Of a stretch of DNA of 34,485 bases, positions 14,968-24,073 are shown piece after piece (positions within the stretch are counted from its first letter, which is position 1; each line of letters begins with the position of its first letter). The stretch covers positions 1 to 34,485 of IMG/VR virus record IMGVR_UViG_3300032235_000435; one strand, written 5' to 3'. Below the pieces are notes generated by a model. It saw nothing but the letters and a program-made list of their open reading frames with translations. It did no database searches and had not been told where the DNA came from. Origin of the DNA: a virus. Both the position numbers and the translations under genes were made by a program.

Positions 14968-17900
14968 CCGAGCGTTGCCTTGGCTTCGCGCAGCCAGCCG
15001 GTCATGTCAACTTCCATCTTGCGCAGCTCCTGCAGCTCCAGTGCCCGCTCTTCTTTGGACATCTCTGCGGCAGCGTCTGGGCTGTTGAGGTACTTGCGGT
15101 AAGCGCGGGTGCGTTCGAGCTGTTCCAGCGTCGAGTTGACTGCACTCTCCAGCATCAACACATCGGCGTTCTTCTCGGCGTAAGCTGCGGCCCGGTCGAG
15201 ATCGGTCTTGGCCAGCTCGTTGAGCGTGGCGTTGGCGCGGCCCACCTTTTCGCGGGTCTCGTAGAACTCGGTCATGCGGCGGGTGCCCACCGGGTCGTAC
15301 ATGTAGTTCGACAGCAGGGCCCACTTGTGCAGGGGGCGGTCCACACGGGTTGGGTTCAGCAGGGAGTCGGTCATTGCGACCAGCAGACCTGCCGACGAGC
15401 CGAAGTAGCCGTTGAGCGCGTTGTCCACGAGGATCGGAGACACCTTGTCCACACCGACCACATCCCGCGAGAAGTTGGCGATGGCGATGGCCAGCTCGGA
15501 CGTGTTGGATGCCCGGCGCAGGCTGGGGTCCTGCTGCTTCTGGTAGATGCCTTCCAGTTCGCGTCCAGTGAAGAACGAGTAGTTGGTCCACGCCTCCAGC
15601 AGTGGCTTGACCGCTTGTGGCACAGGCACCGTCCGTCCGACGTATTGCTCGAACATGTAGGTCAGGGCCGTGCGGGTTGCTTCCCATGCAGTCTGCTCTT
15701 CTGGGGTTCCTTGGCGGCGCATGTATTCGACGATGCGCTCGGGCACAACTTTGAACAAGGCACCCAGTTCGGTAGGCACCGGCAGCTTACCTACCCCCGG
15801 CAGAATCCAGTTGCTGTCCCGTGTACGCAGGTCCATCTCTTGGTATTCTTCGTCTTCACCGGCCATCAGTGCATACATAGAGCTGAGCGTCATGGCGATA
15901 GCGGCGCGGGTCATGAACATCTTGCGGGCTTGCGCACGCCCCACGGAGGAGCTGGAATCCTTACCCGATGCTGCACGGTACAGCACGTCCATACCTTGGA
16001 TGTAGGCGTTGAAGAACGGGATGGTCGTAACCAGCGCACCCACAGCGTCGCTCGCGCCACGGCGGCGGAAGTTGATGAATTCACGGGCACGGGTCTGTGC
16101 CAGCAGTTGGTCGCCGCCTTCTTTCAAAGTCTGCTCGTAAATCGCCTTACGGACAGCCAAGTCAGATGCGCGGGTAATGCCGTCCAGACGGTGCAGCAGG
16201 GTCTCAAACTTGCCCCGCTTCTTGTATCCCAAGTCCTTGAGGAGAGATACGGCAGGTTTGCCTGCCTCGAAGTCGTATTCGCCGGTAAGCCCCAGCCTGC
16301 CAAACTGCTTGACGGACGGATGCTGGATGCCGCGCAGTTCAGCGAACGCGATGCCCCCGAAGTTGGAGAGCGACATACGCAGCAGAGCGCCGGGGTTCTT
16401 CACACCCGAGGTCATGATGGCACGCTGGATATCGTCTGTCACCTGCTTGAGCGCGAAGGGCGGCAGTGCAGTCACGGACTTGCGCAGCACGTTGGAGAAC
16501 TTGCCCAGATTACGCAGCCAGCCTGCCTTCTGAGGGTTCATGTCCTTGAACGCCAGCACATCGTATTTGCTTGGCAGCTCCCAGTACATCATCTCGCCGT
16601 CGATGTAGCCACCCACTGCGTTGGCCTTCTTCTGGGTGTTGCGGCCCAAGAACTTGGCGTAGCCCAAATCCTCCAGACTGCGCAGGGTTTGCGTGTTGGC
16701 ATCGGACTTCATGGTCTGGCCAACCATCCAGCCAAGCGTGTTCAGGTAGTTCTCAAAGACGTTGCCAACGGGGCGTTGCTCGGAGCCCACCAGCTCTGGC
16801 AGCTTGCCCAGCTGGGCCAAGCCTTTGTTGCTGACCTTCTTGATTTTGCTGAACGCAGCGCTGAAGTCCTCGTCGCCAAGACGGTCGAACGGCACGTAGC
16901 CAACGGCATCTTTCCAAGCTTCCCCGGTTTCTTTGGTCAGGCGGCCGACGGCCACCATGTTGTCCACCATTGCAATACGCGACTCGTCCATCGCCTTGCT
17001 CATGGCCTGCAGGTCTGGGTCTGCGTTGTACTCGGCCACAAGCTGGTCGATCTCGGGGTCTTTGAGGTGAATCAGGAAGCTCGTGCCGTCTTCTCGGTTG
17101 GACCGACGCATCTCATTCAAGCGCACACCTTCGAGCACACGGCTGGCGATCTGGGTAGCACGCTCACGGTCGTACCCGTTCTTCTGACCCCATGCGTCGA
17201 TCAGGGCATACACCTCGGCAGGGGGACGCACACCGTTGATGCCTTGCACAACCCACAAGCCTGTTGCTGGGTCTTTGACCAGCCCGCCCACTTGGAAGTA
17301 TTCCAGCAGAGTCTTGGTGTAGTCCTGTGCCTGACGGTACAGGCCCATCGGGTTGAGCTTGCCCAGACTGTCACGCACGGCACCGTCAAACTGCTCGCGC
17401 AGGCGATGCTCGATTGTGGCAGCGGTATCCGCAACTTGCGTACGGAACTTGACGCCGTAGCTCGGCTCGGCCGGAGACATACCCGCTTTGAACGACGGGA
17501 TCAGTGCCTTGAGGCCAGTCTTCTGGTCGGGGTCCAGCGGACCCATGCTGTCGATCAGGGACTCTGTGGAGAACGATACGGAGAACTGATCCTTGACCCG
17601 CGCTGGTGCAGCTTTCACGGCCACAGTTGGTCGGAAGTCTGCGGGGCCAAGCTTGTTCAGGTAGTCGGCAACTGACTTAGCCGGTGGGAACTTGCGGCCT
17701 GTTACGACGGCAACAAGGTCGCGCATCTTCTGCGCCAGCTTGGAGAAGAACTTATCGGCAATGCTGAGCGGCTTCTCGTTTGTCGTGGCCCAACGGGATA
17801 CGTTGTCAGCAAACCACTCCCCAAATCCGGTCCAGTAGCTATCAAAGTTTTGCAGGGTCTTGGCGGCAGGGTCGTCCGCCCGCCCCGCTGCTTCCAATGC

Positions 17901-20846
17901 AGCGACGTTGATTTGCGCATCCTCACGGTTACGCAGCATTTCGATAAGCTCACGAGAAGTGGCACCTTTTGCCTTCTTGTGCCACGCAAGGTACTCGTCC
18001 GCGATTGCTTTGCGCGTCTCCGCATCGGCGTTGTTGTAGGCTTCTTTCTCGATGATGTGCCCGATCTCGTGCGCCAAAATTTCAACTCTGGCATTTTCAG
18101 AGAGCGACGGCTTCAGATAAACCGCGTAGGTTTTCTCGTCGGTGCCGAAAGGACCTGCAGACCCATTGAGCTGCGCAGACTTGAATTGCGAAGGACGCGC
18201 GAACGGGCCGTACAGTTTGTTGGCGTCAACAAAGTCGGACTGCGCTGCGTCATCCGCCGTATAAATAAACAACTTGATGTCGCCCAGTCCAAGAGACCGC
18301 AGCAGATTGGCAGCGTAGCCTTCAAGGGCCGGGCCGACCGATGGAGCGGCCACGACCGACTTACCGTCAGTAAAGGGTCCATCCGGATTGGCAGTATGCA
18401 ATTCAGCTTCGGCCTGCCGGGCTACATCCGCAGCGGCCATAAGGCGGGTCACCTGCTGGGGCGTAATCCAAGCCGGTTTCGTCTTGCTCTCGACCGGGTA
18501 GAACGCTTGAGTGCCGTCACGGTGCATCGGGAAGTACACCACCTCCCCGTACGCATTCACAGCGCGCACCAGCGCAACTTCGCCATCCTCATAAACGAGG
18601 CGTTGGTTACCCAGCAAACTTTTAGCCGCCCACGTAGAGGGGACAGACAATTCGGGCGCGGCCTCTTTGGTGAAGTCCAGTTCGCCTTGACGCGCATCTC
18701 GGGCAGCGGGAGCGGCTTCCTCGGCTTCAGGCTCCCCACGTTGACGTTCAGCGTACTCAAGCTCCTCACGCTTGCTCATGGGGAACAGCATGGCCTGCGG
18801 ACCCCGCAGGATTTCTTTCTGGCCCTCCTCCATGCCGAACTCTGACGTGCCGATGGGCTCGTACAGCTTCTCAGGGATAGGCGGCGTAGGTTGCGCTGCA
18901 CGGGGAGCTGCAGGGGCGGCAGGGGGCGCAGTTCGACCACGACCCCCCGCGCCTTGTTGGCGGGCCAAAGCGGCTGCCATTGCTGCAGCTTCAGCTTTGC
19001 GTGCGGCTTCCTCCTCAGCAGTTTCTACTGCAGCGGGCTCGACTCCTTGAGCTTCAGCTCGCGGCTCAGCAGGCTGTCCAGCAGGTACCAATCCGCGTCC
19101 GTCAGGTGTGACAGGGGCTGCGGCGGGTCCGGCCACTCCGGCTCCGGGTTCAGGAACGACGGCGGCTGCAGGCTCGCTAGGAACTCCCACGCTTGGCTCA
19201 CCAGCTCGGGGCTCATCTCGCTGCTCAGGCGCAGGCTTTTTGGCGGTGGGCGGGACATTGGTAGGCTCCTTGAATGTGGCTGGACGGGGTGCCAGCAGCT
19301 CGCGCAGGATTTTGGCACGCTTGCCCTTGCCTTCAATCAGGGTCGGGTCAGCGGTGACCAGTGCTTGTACTTCCGCCGAGGTCTTGCCGACGACGTTTTG
19401 CTCAAACCAACCACGCGTGGTGCTCGGGGCGATACCCGTGTCCTCCACGTCCTTCATGGTCAACTCGCCAGCACGGCCGCGCAGCGGAAGTTTGTATTGG
19501 TATGGGCCCGTGCGGGCATAGGGCGGCACAGGGGTAGGCTCACCGGGGGCTGCGGCTTCTTCGGCAGTGGGCTCAATGGCAGCAGGCGCGCCACCGAACA
19601 GATCGCCCTGCGTGCGGGCTTTGACCTCATCGGGCATGGTGAGCAGGTCTGGGGCTTCGGCCAGCGCGGGGAAGCGCTTGCGGCCTTCGGCATCTTGGCG
19701 TGCTTGCTCGGCATCGACTTCAGCCTGTGCGCGAAGCCCGGCGATGTTCATCTCTTCGTAACTGCGAATCTGCTCGCTCAGATCAGCCACGCGCTGCTCG
19801 ACCTCTGGGGTCGGTGGCTGCTGGCGCAGGCGCTCCCTCTCCAGATACAGCTGCTCAACTTCACGCTGATAGTCCAGACCGAGGTCCATCTGACCTGTGG
19901 GGGTAGCGGCAGCGGGTTCGGTGGGAGGTACGGGCGCTGCGGGAGCAACCGGGGCTCGACCCACGCCCATCTCGGCAGGGGTAAACATCTCACCTTGGGT
20001 ACCCGCTGGGGTTTCGGTAGCCGGAGGTTGGGTAGGCTGCGCACCCTTGGCGCGTCGGCCGAGCGCCAAATCCATAAGGCCCTGCACGATAGCGCCGGTT
20101 GCGCCGCCGTAGGCAGCTTGCTCCCCCAGACCTTCAATGAGTGCTTGCTCAGGCTTGTATACGCCACGGGCAATCAGGTTTTGGGCGAAGCCCGATGCAG
20201 CTTCTTGGGCGGCTTCTTCGCCACCGGCAATCATGGCCCGCTTGACAGCCTCAACACCTGCAGCTTTGGACGCCGTGGGGATACGGGACAGAATACGGAT
20301 GGGCGCGAATGCTTCCAATGCGCCGGGGATGGTGCCTAGAGCGGTGGCTGTACCGCGTTGATCGGCAGTAGCGCCCTCTTGTTCAGCACGCGTGCGGGCT
20401 TCTCCAGCGCCTGCGCCAACACCTAAACCAACGGCAGCAGCACGCCCGGCCAAGCCGAAAGGACCTGCGAGCAGGAACGGGGCTGTCGAGCCGACAGCTT
20501 CACTGAGCTTACGGGCAACGGTATCTTCGTACCCCGGAGCGGCTTCAAATGGCTTCTTGGCAGCGCCAGCCACAGAGGCGATCTTGGCTCGTGCGGACTT
20601 CTCCAACTCCTCTGGCAAGAGGGCGGAGGCACCAGTCGCTGCGGATTCCAGCAGGCCGACAGCACCGGGAACCAAACCTTTGAAAGCTTCTTTAACTTGG
20701 CCCCCGATCGTGGGCTCGGGGGCAGGAGGTTTATCGCCTTGAGCGGCAACCCCTTGGATGTACTGAGCGAGCTTCTTGGCCCCCTCCTTGTCTCCCGCAG
20801 CGTCAGCGTTGCGGAGTGCTTGGTAAAGGGCGTTCAAGTCGGCCAT
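14961..20846 (-). CDS. Giant polyvalent virion protein with metallopeptidase domain
   Basis: The 1961-residue protein is the largest in the window. It starts with a short helical segment and a Gly/Ala-rich hydrophobic region (about 110-150), followed by Pro/Ala-rich linkers (about 270-330 and 530-680). A zincin-like domain spans about 840-1080, with HEIGH at 926-930 and a downstream EWFAD (E1010, D1014) that can supply the third ligand. The C-terminal part (about 1450-1860) resembles the LPD38 domain of large polyvalent proteins, which phages package and inject with DNA to act on the new host (Iyer and colleagues described the class). A hydrophobic segment near 1640 may be membrane active. 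AAGGA precedes ATG 20846. I infer a packaged, injected protein; substrate unknown. Confidence 0.88.
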   Translation of the reverse strand: MADLNALYQALRNADAAGDKEGAKKLAQYIQGVAAQGDKPPAPEPTIGGQVKEAFKGLVPGAVGLLESAATGASALLPEELEKSARAKIASVAGAAKKPFEAAPGYEDTVARKLSEAVGSTAPFLLAGPFGLAGRAAAVGLGVGAGAGEARTRAEQEGATADQRGTATALGTIPGALEAFAPIRILSRIPTASKAAGVEAVKRAMIAGGEEAAQEAASGFAQNLIARGVYKPEQALIEGLGEQAAYGGATGAIVQGLMDLALGRRAKGAQPTQPPATETPAGTQGEMFTPAEMGVGRAPVAPAAPVPPTEPAAATPTGQMDLGLDYQREVEQLYLERERLRQQPPTPEVEQRVADLSEQIRSYEEMNIAGLRAQAEVDAEQARQDAEGRKRFPALAEAPDLLTMPDEVKARTQGDLFGGAPAAIEPTAEEAAAPGEPTPVPPYARTGPYQYKLPLRGRAGELTMKDVEDTGIAPSTTRGWFEQNVVGKTSAEVQALVTADPTLIEGKGKRAKILRELLAPRPATFKEPTNVPPTAKKPAPEQRDEPRAGEPSVGVPSEPAAAVVPEPGAGVAGPAAAPVTPDGRGLVPAGQPAEPRAEAQGVEPAAVETAEEEAARKAEAAAMAAALARQQGAGGRGRTAPPAAPAAPRAAQPTPPIPEKLYEPIGTSEFGMEEGQKEILRGPQAMLFPMSKREELEYAERQRGEPEAEEAAPAARDARQGELDFTKEAAPELSVPSTWAAKSLLGNQRLVYEDGEVALVRAVNAYGEVVYFPMHRDGTQAFYPVESKTKPAWITPQQVTRLMAAADVARQAEAELHTANPDGPFTDGKSVVAAPSVGPALEGYAANLLRSLGLGDIKLFIYTADDAAQSDFVDANKLYGPFARPSQFKSAQLNGSAGPFGTDEKTYAVYLKPSLSENARVEILAHEIGHIIEKEAYNNADAETRKAIADEYLAWHKKAKGATSRELIEMLRNREDAQINVAALEAAGRADDPAAKTLQNFDSYWTGFGEWFADNVSRWATTNEKPLSIADKFFSKLAQKMRDLVAVVTGRKFPPAKSVADYLNKLGPADFRPTVAVKAAPARVKDQFSVSFSTESLIDSMGPLDPDQKTGLKALIPSFKAGMSPAEPSYGVKFRTQVADTAATIEHRLREQFDGAVRDSLGKLNPMGLYRQAQDYTKTLLEYFQVGGLVKDPATGLWVVQGINGVRPPAEVYALIDAWGQKNGYDRERATQIASRVLEGVRLNEMRRSNREDGTSFLIHLKDPEIDQLVAEYNADPDLQAMSKAMDESRIAMVDNMVAVGRLTKETGEAWKDAVGYVPFDRLGDEDFSAAFSKIKKVSNKGLAQLGKLPELVGSEQRPVGNVFENYLNTLGWMVGQTMKSDANTQTLRSLEDLGYAKFLGRNTQKKANAVGGYIDGEMMYWELPSKYDVLAFKDMNPQKAGWLRNLGKFSNVLRKSVTALPPFALKQVTDDIQRAIMTSGVKNPGALLRMSLSNFGGIAFAELRGIQHPSVKQFGRLGLTGEYDFEAGKPAVSLLKDLGYKKRGKFETLLHRLDGITRASDLAVRKAIYEQTLKEGGDQLLAQTRAREFINFRRRGASDAVGALVTTIPFFNAYIQGMDVLYRAASGKDSSSSVGRAQARKMFMTRAAIAMTLSSMYALMAGEDEEYQEMDLRTRDSNWILPGVGKLPVPTELGALFKVVPERIVEYMRRQGTPEEQTAWEATRTALTYMFEQYVGRTVPVPQAVKPLLEAWTNYSFFTGRELEGIYQKQQDPSLRRASNTSELAIAIANFSRDVVGVDKVSPILVDNALNGYFGSSAGLLVAMTDSLLNPTRVDRPLHKWALLSNYMYDPVGTRRMTEFYETREKVGRANATLNELAKTDLDRAAAYAEKNADVLMLESAVNSTLEQLERTRAYRKYLNSPDAAAEMSKEERALELQELRKMEVDMTGWLREAKATLGY

Positions 20847-20856
20847 TGCTCAGTCC

Positions 20857-22515
20857 TTATTTGCCCCCGTACTTGTTCAGGAGGGCTTGCACGTCAGAAG
20901 GGATTCCGCCGGGGCCTGCTGCGCCGGGGGTTCCCGTAATTGTACCGAGACCAGCCATATTGACAAGCGCGGCCTCAACCCGGTCCAGTTTTGCCTGTAC
21001 CGCCGCACGCTCAGTTTTATTGAACGTCGTTTTAAGTTGGTCGGCATACTGCTTCTGCAAGGCTTTGAGCTCGCTGAGTGTCTGGCGGTCATTTACATTG
21101 CCGCCCCTATCCCGCATCGCGTCAACCTGCATCTTTGTCCGAGCAGTTTGCCCCTGCTGCTCAACTTGAGTCTTGTAAATGGCAGCAGCAATATCAGCAT
21201 CCTTGCCCGTAATGTCCATGATGCCCTTGACGCCGACTTCACGCGCTTTGTCCAGACGGGTCGCGGCTTTGTCCTCGAAGGTTTGGGCGGATTTCCAGTC
21301 CTCAAGCTTTTCGGCACGGCGAGCGTTTTCAATATCGGCAAAAGCTTTCTGGCGCTCTTTGGCGGCTTTCTTCATGTCCTTCATGGCAGAGGTGTACTCG
21401 TCCAGCCCAGTCAAAGCGCCCTTGCTGATGTTCTCGAACGCGCGGGGAGACGTGCCGCCCATCATGGCCAAACCCGCCTTAAAGATTGCAACGCCAGTGG
21501 CCTCGTCTCGCTCTTTGCCAGCACGGCCTTCTTCGCCCTGCAGCATTTCCTCATACTTGGAATAAGCTTCGCCAGTAGGCTTGCCCTCTTTGCGGCGTTC
21601 GCGTGCTTCGGCGACAGAAGCCTTTGTGTCTTTTACAAACTCTTTGAGAGCGTCGGTCTGCGCATTAGCGTCAAAAAACTGACCAGCGAGCGTTTTCGCG
21701 TCCTGTACGGACGGAGCCTTAGCAGCGGCGGGAGCAGGAGATTTCTGCAGGGCAGCAGCTTCGGGCGTAGCGCCAAGCCCTGCGGGGGCTTTGGGCGGCA
21801 GGGGAGTTTTAACGGACGCAATACTGGGCTGGCTACCTGCCATGAGGCGGCGGTCCATACCGCTTAAATTGTCTGCCGCAGGTGCAGCGGCAGGAGCGGC
21901 GGGCCGAGGAGCAGTGGGGGCAATCCCCATATTACGCAAAATGCGCTCGTTCATGACGCCGCCCGCATTAGGGCGAGCTGCCAATTCCTCGTCTGAAAGT
22001 TGACTGGCCCCCTCGGTGAAGTAGTTCCGAATACGAGGGCCCAAGTTTTCAAGAAACGTGTTGGCTGCGCCCACGCCGCTGTCGGCACCCAAAGGACGGC
22101 TTTGAAGGGCTACACCGGCTTGCTGCAGCAGGGCGTTTTCTTGTGGAGTCCGTTGGGCTGGTGGCTTTTGCAAAATGCGTTGCACATCCCCAGTCAACGA
22201 ACCGCCAGCCTGATAGCGCTCAACATCCCCACCATCAGCAAACGCCACAATGCCACCACCGGCAAAGTTCATTTCTTCGGTAGGCAGCGCATCGACGCCA
22301 CCGGCTGGGGACATCTCCATTAGTGCTTGGTCAGCGACTTTAGGCTGTGCTTGTTGCTGCGGTGCTGCAGCTGTACGCATCTGTTTACGGCGTCGGGATT
22401 CCGACAAAGCCAGCGCCATGATGTAAGGGTCTTCCTTGTTCATCATGGCGTACTGCTGCAGCGCCTGATCGGGCATCTGCGCCAAGCGGTTCGTGAGCTG
22501 CTCAATGTTCATCAT
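20857..22515 (-). CDS. Gly-rich coiled-coil virion protein
   Basis: The 552-residue protein has a helical N-terminus (QMPDQALQQYAMM), a motif FAGGGIVAFADGG (about 84-96) of a type common in environmental phage structural proteins, Pro/Ala-rich linkers (about 200-270), a long charged helical stretch (about 275-420), and a C-terminal helical segment. This looks like an internal or ejection protein. It lies directly upstream of the giant gene in the same transcript, and the giant gene's ribosome binding site overlaps its stop. GGGGGAG precedes ATG 22515 by nine bases; ATG 22512 is also possible. Confidence 0.82.
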   Translation of the reverse strand: MMNIEQLTNRLAQMPDQALQQYAMMNKEDPYIMALALSESRRRKQMRTAAAPQQQAQPKVADQALMEMSPAGGVDALPTEEMNFAGGGIVAFADGGDVERYQAGGSLTGDVQRILQKPPAQRTPQENALLQQAGVALQSRPLGADSGVGAANTFLENLGPRIRNYFTEGASQLSDEELAARPNAGGVMNERILRNMGIAPTAPRPAAPAAAPAADNLSGMDRRLMAGSQPSIASVKTPLPPKAPAGLGATPEAAALQKSPAPAAAKAPSVQDAKTLAGQFFDANAQTDALKEFVKDTKASVAEARERRKEGKPTGEAYSKYEEMLQGEEGRAGKERDEATGVAIFKAGLAMMGGTSPRAFENISKGALTGLDEYTSAMKDMKKAAKERQKAFADIENARRAEKLEDWKSAQTFEDKAATRLDKAREVGVKGIMDITGKDADIAAAIYKTQVEQQGQTARTKMQVDAMRDRGGNVNDRQTLSELKALQKQYADQLKTTFNKTERAAVQAKLDRVEAALVNMAGLGTITGTPGAAGPGGIPSDVQALLNKYGGK

Positions 22516-22521
22516 AATGCG

Positions 22522-23667
22522 TTACTCCCCCAACATCTCGGCAACCGCCAAATCCATCAGACCACCGCCCGCAGCTTTTGTAGTGCCGCCTTCGGCAAAC
22601 ATCCCCGCGCGGCTTGCGCCGTACAACGCAGTGCCCGCACCAACCAACTGAGACGCTGCACTGGGGGGCGCTTGGTACATGGACTGCACAGTGCCCATTG
22701 GCGTGCCGCGCAGGATGTTCGACATGAACTCCAACTGCTGGTACGGGTAGCGCTGCTGCGCTGCAAAGTTCTGCGCTTCGGCGTTGATGAGAGCCTGCTG
22801 CTGAGCCTGCTGCTGAGCGCCAAACTGGTTCTGCAGACCGAGGATGTCTTTCTGCTGACCGAACTCTTGCTGACCAAACTGGCCGAGTTGGCCTGCGCCT
22901 TGCAGTGCCGTCTGCAAACCCTGCATACCAAGACCTGCGCCATACTGGCGTGACTGCTCGCGCAGTTGCTGCTCGGTGTTGAATTGTTGCTGGGCGCGTT
23001 CAAAGGCACTTTGCAGACCGCGAGACTGAATATCCCCAAGCTGCGTACCCAGATTGCGCTGACGCTCGGCTTCGACGATGGCCTGACGAGAACCGCCAAA
23101 CGCACCGCGCCCTACAGCTTGAGCCTGATCGGACTGACGCTGGATTTCTGAAGCACGCACAGCCTCGCGCATCTGAGGCTCCAAAGCCTGCTGGATAAAC
23201 GGCGACATGTACATGCCCGCCTGCTGACCAAATTGGCCAGTGGCGTAGGGGTCATACCCGGTGCCCAGAGCGCGTTGTGCCGCAGCCCCCGCCAAACCAG
23301 TAGCCATGCCCAGTTGGGGAGAGGTCTGCATACCACCCGCAGTTCGGTAAGCCTGCTGCTGCAAGGGGTCCATGCCAGCAACCACTTTGCTGGGGTCAAA
23401 CCCAATCTGTCTGCCCGACGCATCCTTGATACCGCCAAAGGACTGGAACGGGTTTTGGTTGATGTCAGTTACAGACTCAGCAAGGCCCAACTGCTTTTGC
23501 GCAGTAGGTTTGGCCCACTCCGGCAGGTCAACGACTTGAGTTTGCGTAGCGCTTCCGCCGCCACCCCCGCCACCATAAACGATGCGCCCGCCTTCTTTGC
23601 GGGTTACGCTTTCGCCAAGAGGCTCGCCAAACTCATACAGTTCCCGGCGTGAATAGCTCGTTTTCAT
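22522..23667 (-). CDS. Gln-rich virion protein with Gly motifs
   Basis: The 381-residue product starts MKTSYSRREL at ATG 23667, preceded by GAGGG seven bases away; a longer in-frame start at 23769 would run over 100 bases into the neighbouring gene and is rejected. An early GGRIVYGGGGGGG stretch is followed by a Gln/Ala-rich helical body (about 100-330, many Q-Q and Q-A pairs) and a C-terminal FAEGG and AAGGGLMDLAVAEML. Gln-rich helical proteins of this type occur among podovirus internal core proteins. It is probably a structural or ejection protein. Confidence 0.82.
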   Translation of the reverse strand: MKTSYSRRELYEFGEPLGESVTRKEGGRIVYGGGGGGGSATQTQVVDLPEWAKPTAQKQLGLAESVTDINQNPFQSFGGIKDASGRQIGFDPSKVVAGMDPLQQQAYRTAGGMQTSPQLGMATGLAGAAAQRALGTGYDPYATGQFGQQAGMYMSPFIQQALEPQMREAVRASEIQRQSDQAQAVGRGAFGGSRQAIVEAERQRNLGTQLGDIQSRGLQSAFERAQQQFNTEQQLREQSRQYGAGLGMQGLQTALQGAGQLGQFGQQEFGQQKDILGLQNQFGAQQQAQQQALINAEAQNFAAQQRYPYQQLEFMSNILRGTPMGTVQSMYQAPPSAASQLVGAGTALYGASRAGMFAEGGTTKAAGGGLMDLAVAEMLGE

Positions 23668-24071
23668 AGCTTGACCCTCATTACTTGGTGGGTGTTTTCC
23701 ATACCCATTTTCTTGTACATATCGACCAGTGTGCCTTTGGCCCAGCACTGCGCGGTCGTTGCTCCGCAACGGCGCATAAATTCTTTGGCTTCGTCAAACA
23801 CGTAGTCCCGCACAACGCCTTTTCCGCCCATGAGCTGGACGTGAGCAATACGCTCTACCGGGTCGTCAATGAGCTCGACGGTGCACGCGCCCGTGATGCC
23901 TTCGTTCGGCTCTTCCCACACAAGCAGATGCACGCGCCCTGTACGGATGCTGTACTCAATGAACTGTGGGTTGTACGCCTCGGGATCGAGGTCGATCGCT
24001 TTCTTCAACAACGGAAATGCAATCGGCCAGACGGTCGGTAAAGTGCTAGGGTGTACGTGGTGCAACGGCAT
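23664..24071 (-). CDS. GNAT-like protein (T7 gp13-like)
   Basis: The 135-residue protein resembles small acetyltransferase-fold phage proteins such as T7 gp13, an internal virion or assembly protein. Visible features are a helix PLLKKAIDLDPEAY, strand pairs around RVHLLVWEEPNEGITGACTVEL, a strand AHVQLMGGKG in the position of the acetyl-CoA-binding strand, and a C-terminal helix MYKKMGMENT with a final strand. A canonical acetyl-CoA P-loop (RxxGxG/A) is not clear, so activity is uncertain. It lies among virion genes, fitting a gp13-like role. The stop overlaps the downstream gene's start by four bases. Confidence 0.7.
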   Translation of the reverse strand: MPLHHVHPSTLPTVWPIAFPLLKKAIDLDPEAYNPQFIEYSIRTGRVHLLVWEEPNEGITGACTVELIDDPVERIAHVQLMGGKGVVRDYVFDEAKEFMRRCGATTAQCWAKGTLVDMYKKMGMENTHQVMRVKL

Positions 24072-24073
24072 GA

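Noticed and set aside
14952-17675. A 907-codon open frame on the plus strand opposite the giant gene
   Set aside because: It is exactly antisense to a clear coding gene, its product is rich in His, Cys, Gln and Leu without domain signatures, and codon bias of GC-rich genes commonly leaves such open antisense frames.
18891-20339. A 482-codon plus-strand frame opposite the N-terminal half of the giant protein
   Set aside because: Low-complexity Gly/Ser/Arg/Cys composition mirrors the Pro/Ala-rich linkers on the other strand; no ribosome binding site and no context.
14961-20846. N4-like virion RNA polymerase
   Set aside because: The size would fit, but I saw no T7-type RNA polymerase catalytic motifs; the zincin motif and LPD-like C-terminus explain it better.
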